Under the pieces are notes generated by a model, which saw only the letters and a list, made by a program, of their open reading frames with translations, did no database searches and was not told the origin of the DNA. 5,812 nt of DNA, taken from NCBI GenBank assembly GCA_025963815.1, contig JAOQAA010000074.1:1-5812 (forward strand), given 5' to 3'. Numbering within the stretch: the stretch's first letter is position 1; each line of letters opens with the position of its first letter. This stretch comes from Capsulimonas sp. (lineage in GTDB: Bacteria; Armatimonadota; Armatimonadia; Armatimonadales; Capsulimonadaceae). The position numbers and the translations under genes were made by a program. This document shows positions 1-4,723 of the stretch, in pieces.

Positions 1-127
1 GAGATCATCCCTTCGCGCACCAGTTCGTCGATCGCCGCGCGCACCACGCGTCGATGCACGCGCAGATCCTCGGCCAGCGCGCGTTCGGTCGGCAGGAACT
101 CGCCCGCGCTGTAGAACCCGGTTTCGA
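1..127. repeat. Terminal direct repeat, left copy (127 bases)
   Basis: Bases 1-127 match 5686-5812 base for base, from GAGATCATCCCTTCGCGCAC to CCCGGTTTCGA. The repeat lies inside the GntR-domain coding sequence. A length of exactly 127 equals a common largest k-mer of short-read assemblers, so this looks like the end overlap of a closed or looped contig rather than a biological repeat. Confidence 0.98.
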
Positions 128-221
128 TCCGCTCGCGCAGGGCCGCGACCGCCCGCAATGATCCGCGCGTAAGGGCGGGAGGGGTGTTGGGAAGGGAAGC
201 GTCAAACGTCTTGATGTTCAT
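1..221 (-). CDS. GntR-headed LacI-type transcriptional regulator, N-terminal part (runs off the window start)
   Basis: This is the 5' end of a gene read leftward; it leaves the window at base 1 and is continued by 4710-5812 if the ends are joined. The ATG at 221-219 starts MNIKTFDASLPNTPPALTRG, followed by a canonical GntR winged helix-turn-helix: LRERIETGFYSAGEFLPTER (residues 28-47), then LAEDLRVHRRVVRAAIDELV (49-68). The 'G-x-Y-x-x-G-x-x-L-P-(T/S)-E-R-x-LA' pattern is the family signature. This part holds residues 1-73, and residues 33-73 are duplicated in the right-hand piece. The start was chosen because it is the first ATG upstream of the GntR fold in this frame; only a weak ribosome site (GGCGCT) precedes it. 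The 177 bases upstream, down to the glycosidase stop, contain several inverted repeats that may be its operator. The GntR fold is very sure; the link to the right-hand piece is strong inference. Confidence 0.9.
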   Translation of the reverse strand, partial: MNIKTFDASLPNTPPALTRGSLRAVAALRERIETGFYSAGEFLPTERALAEDLRVHRRVVRAAIDELVREGMI

Positions 222-233
222 AGTCGCAGCGCC

Positions 234-309
234 ATAAGTGTTCAGATAACCGCTGAAAACGTCGATCATGCCGCGTACGCGGCGGATTATCTGTTATTGT
301 ACCACTTAT
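234..309. promoter_or_regulatory. Nested inverted repeats, candidate operator of the GntR/LacI regulator
   Basis: The outer arms are ATAAGTG (234-240) and CACTTAT (303-309). The inner arms are CAGATAA (243-249) and TTATCTG (287-293). Both pairs are perfect 7-base matches sharing nearly the same centre (271.5 and 268). The region lies directly upstream of the regulator's ATG, where autoregulatory GntR/LacI operators usually sit. Operator function is inference; the repeats themselves are directly visible. Confidence 0.4.
270..283. repeat. Perfect 14-base palindrome GCCGCGTACGCGGC
   Basis: This is a fully self-complementary 14-mer between the inner arms of the nested dyads, about 50 bases upstream of the regulator start. 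It has a central GTAC. A dimeric regulator could bind it, or it could form a short hairpin in the leader. No T-run follows on either strand, so it does not look like a terminator. Confidence 0.6.
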
Positions 310-325
310 TTCGCTCCATGTGGTG

Positions 326-403
326 ATTAGGCGCCAGGCATTAAGGGACCAACACGAGATTGCGCCTGAAGACGCTCAGCCATTATTTCGAAATGCGCCT
401 AAT
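326..403. repeat. 9-base inverted repeat spanning the glycosidase stop codon
   Basis: ATTAGGCGC (326-334) and GCGCCTAAT (395-403) are perfect reverse complements with 60 bases between them. The right arm contains the glycosidase stop codon (399-401). A third related copy, GCGCCT, lies at 362-367, and a 10-base palindrome ATTTCGAAAT (385-394) abuts the right arm. The pair could form a long-range RNA stem at the 3' end of the glycosidase message, but the loop is large. Confidence 0.4.
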
Positions 404-2879
404 TTTGCGAATGCATAACGATGAGATAATTGTCCAGCGCCCAATCCTGATCGTTTGCCCACGCGTCAAAGAACTGACCGGGATTTCCGTCAATCTCCCG
501 AGGGTAAACATAGGCGCAGGAGGCGCGGCCGTCGGGCCGGAAGGAGCAGAGGTTATTCTGGACGATCCGTTCCGCTCGCTTCCGCGCCGAAGCATCGTGG
601 GTCGCGAGCGCCAAATCGTGAAATGCGACCCCGGTGATCGTCGTCCAGTAGTGCGGAAACGTATCGCCGTACTGGCGCGACTTGCCGAACCAGTAATCGT
701 CCCAATGCCGGATCGCCACATCGCTCAGGTGATAGTCCGGCTGATGACCGTTGAAAGAATCCATCAGAGGCTCAATCGACTTTGCCGCGCTCAGGTACTT
801 CGCATCATGCGTCGCCAGATAAGTCTCCGCCAGGATTTGAACGGCGGGCGCGACGATGCTTTGTTCGTAAGACACTTCGCTGCTGGGGAAGTTGGCCCCG
901 TTTTTCGCGATCTGATCGGCGTGTTTGACGAACTCATCCAGAACCGCCTGACGCTCCAAAGTCATTCCCGCCGATTTGAGCTGCGCGAGCGCTTCGGTGA
1001 TGGGAAGGCCGATGCAGTAGAACCCCGTCCCTCCACGGCTGTAGAGCGTTTGTATTGTGCGTACAAAGCGGCGCAGCGACACAGCATCGTGCGTCACCTG
1101 GTACATCAAGACATGGAGTTCCGCGACCCAGGGGTAATTATAAAGCCGTCCCACGTCGCTGCGCCCGACGCCGCCGTAGACGATCCCATTTTCGTCGGTC
1201 AATTCTCGATTGACGAACGCATAGTAACGGTCTAGACTGGCGCGCAGTTCCTGGACAATCTGGGGATCGCGGCAGGTCAGCAGATAGCGGGCGATCAGGC
1301 ATCCCATGCCCACGCGCTCGCGTCCGGCGTTGTGATCGTTGATATCTTCATGGATTTGCTCGTTCGTCTCGTTGTCATAAGCCAAATATGCGCCGTCGAG
1401 CGGAGTTCCCGGCGCATTGCGCTGCTGATGGCGCACGATGAACAGGACGCGGCTTTGAATGAGATCCATAGGCTTGGGAGTGACGAAGACTCGCAGGAAA
1501 GTTTCGCGTCCGCCCGCCGTCAATCGCACTTTATGCTCGCCCAGGTGAGTGGGACGGTACGCGCACTTAAGTCCGGCGGACGTTTGCTTTACCAACAATG
1601 CTGCTCCATCAGCGGAGAGGTGTGCGCCATGGAGATTACCCGACGCCGTGATCGTGATCGTTTCGCCCTTGTCAAGAGTATAACGGCTGGCTTCCATCCG
1701 CAGGAACGTGGGGATTCTCGCGGCCTGGGAGAAGAAATCGCTCCAGCCACGATGCCAAAAGAGGGTCCAGGAGATCGTGCGGCTTTGCCCCGGAGCAAGC
1801 GTCATCGCCGAAGGATTGAGAGAGATCAATCCCCGGTCGTCGCTGTTGTAGGCGCCGTCGATGGTGTAGCCCGTCACGGCGCCGCTTGTCAGAACCAGGC
1901 CCAGATGCGGCGCCGCCGCGCCCATGCGTGTGGCGCAGACATAGGCGGATCCGCCGCCGCACCAGATGTGCGCGTTGCAACGGCCGGTGACGCAGGCCGG
2001 AGCGCCGCCGGCATAGCTGTCGTTGAAGGGGCTACGGACGCCAAGATCCCCCTCGGCCAGCGAAATCGGTTTCGTTCCTGGGTTGGTGATCGTGTAGGAC
2101 TCATCCATGTGGCCCTGCGGCGTGATCGTTCGCCGCACGGCGATCCGAACCGGACCCGCCTGATAATCGGCCGTGCAGAGATTGCCCGGAAGCAGACGAG
2201 GCGCGGAGGCGAGCTTCCAGTCGAGATGCTGTTTGCCGTCGCGTACCCAGCCGACGCCCCATTGGGAGCCGCCGTGGACCCAGTTCATGCCGGCGGGGTC
2301 TGAACGGTTGGTGATGGATCTCAAGCCGCCGGTCACCGGATCGATCTTCACGGAAAATACGCCGCCTTGAAGCTCCATCGGATCGGCGAACTCGGCGCGA
2401 ACTGGGCCCAGGATTCCTCCCGCGCCGGCCGTATTCTCCACCAGGACCGCCAGCACGTTTGGACCATTTGCCCGCCAGTCCGTTCCGACCGGTGCGTCGA
2501 ATGCATCGTTCCAAATCTTATGACGGATGAGAAGTTTGCCGTTGAGGTACACGGATGCGTTGTCGTCGACACTCTCAAAGTGGATGCGTCGCGGCGGAGT
2601 TTTGAAAACGGGTAAGGTCGTTCGGCACCAGGCGTAGCCGAGCCGGCCATGAAAGAGATCCTCCCCGATCGATGCATCGCGCCAGCCCGCGCCCCGATCG
2701 TCCACATCCGGAGACGCCATCGTGGCGGCGTTCCCGGGCGCCTGTTCGTCAGGGATCCAGCGCCAAGCCACGATCGGCGTGGGCGGCGGCGGCGGAATGC
2801 GGGAAGTGGGACCGACATGATTGGCGAAGCTCAGATAAACAGCCGCCGCACTCAAACCAAACGCCAAACAGAGCTTCAT
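399..2879 (-). CDS. Secreted multidomain six-hairpin-glycosidase-like protein
   Basis: The 826-residue protein is probably exported and acts on carbohydrate. Residues 1-19 look like a signal peptide (MK, then a hydrophobic run to SFA), followed by a polyproline stretch (29-33). Residues about 84-165 resemble a galactose-binding-like jelly roll as in glycoside hydrolase family 2 N-termini: FESVDDNASVYLNGK (101-115), then a W-N-D-x-F loop and GPNVLAVLVEN (139-149). About 170-375 looks like a beta-sandwich, 395-468 like an Ig-type beta domain, and 495-826 is helical, suggesting an (alpha/alpha)6 barrel; acidic and aromatic patches include EDINDHNAGRE (511-521), YNYPWVAE (580-587) and FDAWANDQDWALDNY (804-818). 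I cannot assign a CAZy family, catalytic residues or substrate. The start at 2879 is favoured because it begins the signal peptide; the frame is open to a GTG at 2936. It lies 72 bases downstream of the pseudopilin gene, probably in one operon. Confidence 0.8.
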   Translation of the reverse strand: MKLCLAFGLSAAAVYLSFANHVGPTSRIPPPPPTPIVAWRWIPDEQAPGNAATMASPDVDDRGAGWRDASIGEDLFHGRLGYAWCRTTLPVFKTPPRRIHFESVDDNASVYLNGKLLIRHKIWNDAFDAPVGTDWRANGPNVLAVLVENTAGAGGILGPVRAEFADPMELQGGVFSVKIDPVTGGLRSITNRSDPAGMNWVHGGSQWGVGWVRDGKQHLDWKLASAPRLLPGNLCTADYQAGPVRIAVRRTITPQGHMDESYTITNPGTKPISLAEGDLGVRSPFNDSYAGGAPACVTGRCNAHIWCGGGSAYVCATRMGAAAPHLGLVLTSGAVTGYTIDGAYNSDDRGLISLNPSAMTLAPGQSRTISWTLFWHRGWSDFFSQAARIPTFLRMEASRYTLDKGETITITASGNLHGAHLSADGAALLVKQTSAGLKCAYRPTHLGEHKVRLTAGGRETFLRVFVTPKPMDLIQSRVLFIVRHQQRNAPGTPLDGAYLAYDNETNEQIHEDINDHNAGRERVGMGCLIARYLLTCRDPQIVQELRASLDRYYAFVNRELTDENGIVYGGVGRSDVGRLYNYPWVAELHVLMYQVTHDAVSLRRFVRTIQTLYSRGGTGFYCIGLPITEALAQLKSAGMTLERQAVLDEFVKHADQIAKNGANFPSSEVSYEQSIVAPAVQILAETYLATHDAKYLSAAKSIEPLMDSFNGHQPDYHLSDVAIRHWDDYWFGKSRQYGDTFPHYWTTITGVAFHDLALATHDASARKRAERIVQNNLCSFRPDGRASCAYVYPREIDGNPGQFFDAWANDQDWALDNYLIVMHSQN

Positions 2880-2951
2880 AATACCGATCCCATTCTTCCT
2901 TGTATAAATTGATTCCTCCAATCTTGTCGAAATCACGACTGAACGTTCCGT
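2880..2951 (-). promoter_or_regulatory. Pseudopilin-glycosidase intergenic leader with strong Shine-Dalgarno and tiny overlapping ORF
   Basis: In the minus direction this spacer has a strong ribosome site GGAGG (plus 2915-2919) and a second one, AAGGAAG, further on. Neither is at normal distance from the glycosidase ATG at 2879; the second is about 15 bases away. A five-codon ORF (MGSVL) begins with ATG at 2893 just after AAGGAAG, and its TGA (2878-2876) overlaps the glycosidase start as ATGA. This is the geometry of translational coupling. Alternatively GGAGG could serve an in-frame non-standard ATT (coding strand) five bases after it, giving a longer signal-peptide n-region. No terminator or clear promoter is seen, consistent with co-transcription. 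Confidence 0.4.
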
Positions 2952-3689
2952 CTACTGCGGCATGGCGTTCCAAGGGTTGGCGTATGAGCCATAGTGTCCG
3001 CCGCCATCGGCGATTCCATATTCGTAACCGGGGAATTGCGGATAATGAAAGAGGTCCGTGCTCCAGTTCACGCTTTTCACGTGGCCGTCCGTGAATAGGA
3101 AATTGGCGGAGTTGCGGCTGACATGACGCCAGCCGAACTGCGCAGCGGATTGGTTCATATCCGGGCCGAAGTTTCCGGAGGTCGCGCAGTATCCCCAATG
3201 CGCGACGCTGTCGGCGCATCGTCCCCGCTCCACATTCATGACCGTGAGAGATGGAGCCGCGATCTGGGCCAGAGTGATGCCCACGCCACTTGTGTCCATC
3301 ATATCGCGCGCTATGGAGTAAGATCCGCGTACGGCTTTTCCATACCCCAGGATATCGTAGGTGGCGGACAGGCTGTCGTCCGGGCAGCCCAGGACGGCGA
3401 GGTTTTTGACGTAGGGCTGAATGACGAGATCCCATGTCGGCGGAACCCCATTGGCGTCGGGCGGCATCGGGCCGCCATTCTGATTGTCGACGCACGGCAT
3501 GCGCTCGTCATTGTCCTGGTTGTACTGAATCAGCCCCAGGCCGATCTGCTTCATATTGGACGCGCAGCTGATCTGACGGGCCTTCTCACGAGCTTTTGCG
3601 AAGACAGGGAACAAAATGGCTGCAAGAATTGCTATAATAGCAATAACAACGAGTAGTTCAATCAAAGTAAATCCTTGAGTGCGTTTCAT
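2952..3689 (-). CDS. DUF1559-type type II secretion/prepilin-like protein
   Basis: This 245-residue pseudopilin has a class III (type IV prepilin) leader: MKRTQG, with prepilin peptidase cleavage expected after G6, then [16 protein letters not shown] with the conserved Glu at mature position 5 (E11). The hydrophobic helix runs to about residue 30 and continues as an amphipathic FAKAREKAR stretch. The rest is a globular exported domain with a WRH (187-189) and a FTDGHVKSV (199-207) near the end, matching the conserved H...DG region of DUF1559 proteins. Such proteins are hugely expanded in Planctomycetota and Armatimonadota; their exact role is unknown, but they presumably assemble through a type II secretion or type IV pilus-like machine. 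The [12 protein letters not shown] wording points to Armatimonadota. The start is fixed by the leader; AAAGG lies 12 bases upstream. It heads the minus-strand series and is divergent from the AraC gene. Confidence 0.93.
   Translation of the reverse strand: MKRTQGFTLIELLVVIAIIAILAAILFPVFAKAREKARQISCASNMKQIGLGLIQYNQDNDERMPCVDNQNGGPMPPDANGVPPTWDLVIQPYVKNLAVLGCPDDSLSATYDILGYGKAVRGSYSIARDMMDTSGVGITLAQIAAPSLTVMNVERGRCADSVAHWGYCATSGNFGPDMNQSAAQFGWRHVSRNSANFLFTDGHVKSVNWSTDLFHYPQFPGYEYGIADGGGHYGSYANPWNAMPQ
3629..3645. promoter_or_regulatory. 17-base palindrome with perfect extended -10 (TGCTATAAT) on the plus strand
   Basis: ATTGCTAT-A-ATAGCAAT has perfect 8-base arms around one central base. On the plus strand it contains TGCTATAAT (3631-3639), an exact extended -10 motif pointing toward the AraC gene; initiation here would give a leader of about 180 bases. 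It lies in the pseudopilin's IAIIAI-coding segment, so it may simply reflect the repeated Ile/Ala codons. No -35 match is seen upstream, which extended -10 promoters can tolerate. Confidence 0.3.
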
Positions 3690-3731
3690 AATTAAGATTA
3701 ACCTTTCGACGTTTCTTTAAGACACGTTGAT

Positions 3732-3737
3732 AGTATA
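3732..3737 (-). promoter_or_regulatory. Candidate -10 box (TATACT) for the pseudopilin-glycosidase series
   Basis: TATACT on the minus strand matches the -10 consensus at five of six bases. It would give a leader of roughly 35 bases before the pseudopilin ATG at 3689. The bases 17 upstream do not resemble TTGACA, so activation by a protein such as the divergent AraC regulator is plausible. Confidence 0.3.
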
Positions 3738-3812
3738 AGCGATGGTGGGGATAGCGTCGCGCCATTATCTCCTTCACGGACATGAGAATTCATCGCTGTC
3801 ATAATATCAAGT

Positions 3813-3817
3813 AGGAG
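3813..3817 (+). promoter_or_regulatory. Ribosome binding site of the AraC gene (AGGAG)
   Basis: AGGAG lies nine bases before the ATG at 3827. It is the best-spaced Shine-Dalgarno sequence in the window and fixes the start of the AraC-family gene. Confidence 0.75.
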
Positions 3818-3826
3818 TCAACGCAA

Positions 3827-4723
3827 ATGTCGATCCAAATAGGCGTCGAAGAATCTTATGGCGTCCTCAAGGGTTATATGGGGAAACCGAATATCGACTA
3901 TGCGCTGCATGTGCATAACAGTATTGAGCTCATCTATGTCATCCGCGGCTACATGACCGAACTTTTCCCCATGCAGTCCTATCGTATCGAACCCGGGCAA
4001 TTGGCGGCGTTTTACGCCCTGGTTCCGCACCGATGTATGGATACGACCGAGGGATCCTTCGTCTATGGAATGCATCTCCCGATGGCGAAGTTTCTGCAAT
4101 GGGATCTGCCGAAAGATTTTGTCTCGCGGCTATTTCGTGGAGAGCTTTTGATTGAGGACAACCCAGACCGCAAACTGCTGGACGAAACGCAGTTCGATCT
4201 GTGGATGAAAGACGTGGCGGCGCTGGACGCCAATCAGATCGAATCGCTCTACGCGGAAGTGCATGGCCGGCTTCGCCGGATGGCGGCGGGTATGGCTGCG
4301 AAGTCCGCCGCTTCACGAGGGGGCAAACCACTGCCGGTAAAGAGCTTTCAGCTTTTCCATTGGGGCGACAACATTCCTGTCCCCGAGGATCAGGCGACGC
4401 CATGGGACAAACTGGAAAAGATGACGATGTTCATCTCCACGAATTATCGGGAAAGCGTCACGGTGGCCGATGTGGCTAAGCACGCCGGTGTTCATCCCAA
4501 TTATGCGTCCTCACTCTTTCATAGCGCGTACGGCATGACGATCACCGAATATATTACGGAGCGCCGACTCAACTACGCCTATCGGGCATTGACCGAAACC
4601 AGCAGCACAATTCTGGCCATCGCGCTCGAAGCCGGCTTCGGATCGGTGCGCCGCTTCCATCATGTCTTTCTTACGAAGTATGGCCAAACCCCGAGCAGCG
4701 CGCGAAAACCTACGGAAGATTGA
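3827..4723 (+). CDS. MelR-like AraC-family transcriptional regulator
   Basis: This 298-residue cytoplasmic regulator has an N-terminal cupin-type sugar-sensing domain and a C-terminal pair of helix-turn-helix motifs. The cupin shows HVHNSIELIYVIRGY (28-42), EPGQLAAFYALVPHRC (55-70) and LPMAKFLQWDLPKDF (84-98). These follow the pattern of E. coli MelR, the melibiose-operon activator (a PMH-x-FL-x-W segment, a PH after the 'GQ' strand), and the length is close to MelR's 302. The DNA-binding domain covers about 197-293: first helix-turn-helix VTVADVAKHAGVHPNYASSL (211-230), second around ILAIALEAGFGSVRRFHHVF (262-281), ending in YGQTPSSARK. The resemblance is from memory, so the ligand need not be melibiose; an alpha-linked oligosaccharide released by the neighbouring secreted enzyme is a reasonable guess. 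It is divergent from the pseudopilin-glycosidase series and probably activates it. It ends in TGA within the 3' end of the convergent GntR/LacI gene. Confidence 0.92.
   Translation: MSIQIGVEESYGVLKGYMGKPNIDYALHVHNSIELIYVIRGYMTELFPMQSYRIEPGQLAAFYALVPHRCMDTTEGSFVYGMHLPMAKFLQWDLPKDFVSRLFRGELLIEDNPDRKLLDETQFDLWMKDVAALDANQIESLYAEVHGRLRRMAAGMAAKSAASRGGKPLPVKSFQLFHWGDNIPVPEDQATPWDKLEKMTMFISTNYRESVTVADVAKHAGVHPNYASSLFHSAYGMTITEYITERRLNYAYRALTETSSTILAIALEAGFGSVRRFHHVFLTKYGQTPSSARKPTED

Larger units (their letters stand above)
222..398 (-). promoter_or_regulatory. Upstream region of the GntR/LacI regulator, rich in inverted repeats
   Basis: This 177-base gap separates the glycosidase stop from the regulator start, both on the minus strand. 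It holds nested dyads (234-309), a perfect 14-base palindrome (270-283) and a 9-base inverted repeat reaching into the glycosidase stop codon (326-403). ATTGTAC at 296-302 resembles half of the AraR operator pattern known from Bacillus, which is suggestive for an AraR-like protein but is only one half-site. On the minus strand TACAAT and GATAAT are possible -10 boxes, but neither has a convincing -35 at the right distance. No hairpin followed by a T-run is present in the transcript direction, so no intrinsic terminator for the glycosidase is supported. Confidence 0.5.
3690..3826. promoter_or_regulatory. Divergent control region between pseudopilin and AraC genes
   Basis: This 137-base region must carry the start signals of the minus-strand pseudopilin-glycosidase series and probably those of the AraC gene. 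It is the expected binding place for the AraC protein. Toward the AraC gene, CGGACA (3777-3782) and CATAAT (3800-3805) are 17 bases apart, but this would leave a leader of only about 15 bases. Toward the pseudopilin, a -10-like TATACT lies at 3732-3737 without a matching -35, which fits an activator-dependent promoter. No clear pair of direct repeats typical of AraC sites was found by eye. Confidence 0.5.

Noticed and set aside
5..205. Minus-strand frame of 66 codons at the window start
   Set aside because: It is a different frame over the GntR domain coding sequence; the frame from the ATG at 221 gives the clear winged-helix motif.
222..398. Intrinsic terminator after the glycosidase gene
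   Set aside because: No stable hairpin followed by a T-run is present in the transcript direction; the inverted repeats have large loops or no T tract.
360..1235. Plus-strand open frame of 291 codons
   Set aside because: It lies wholly antisense to the glycosidase gene, has arginine-rich low-information sequence typical of a GC-rich shadow frame, and shows no recognisable domain.
1332..2303. Plus-strand open frame of 323 codons
   Set aside because: It is antisense to the middle of the glycosidase gene, with no domain and a shadow-like composition rich in R/A/G.
2782..2795. GGC triplet run
   Set aside because: It codes for the polyproline linker after the signal peptide; it is too short and too ordinary to treat as a microsatellite with a role.
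2880..2936. GTG at 2936 as the start of the glycosidase-like gene
   Set aside because: It would place 19 extra residues before an otherwise normal signal peptide and has no good ribosome site; the ATG at 2879 fits an exported protein better, though it is not proven.
2749..3495. Minus-strand open frame of 248 codons bridging the pseudopilin and glycosidase
   Set aside because: It is an alternate frame over two well-supported genes; the residues are R/H/S-rich noise with no motif.
3777..3805. CGGACA-17-CATAAT promoter for the AraC gene
   Set aside because: The match is modest and would start transcription almost on the ribosome site, so it is noted within the control region but not listed as a promoter.
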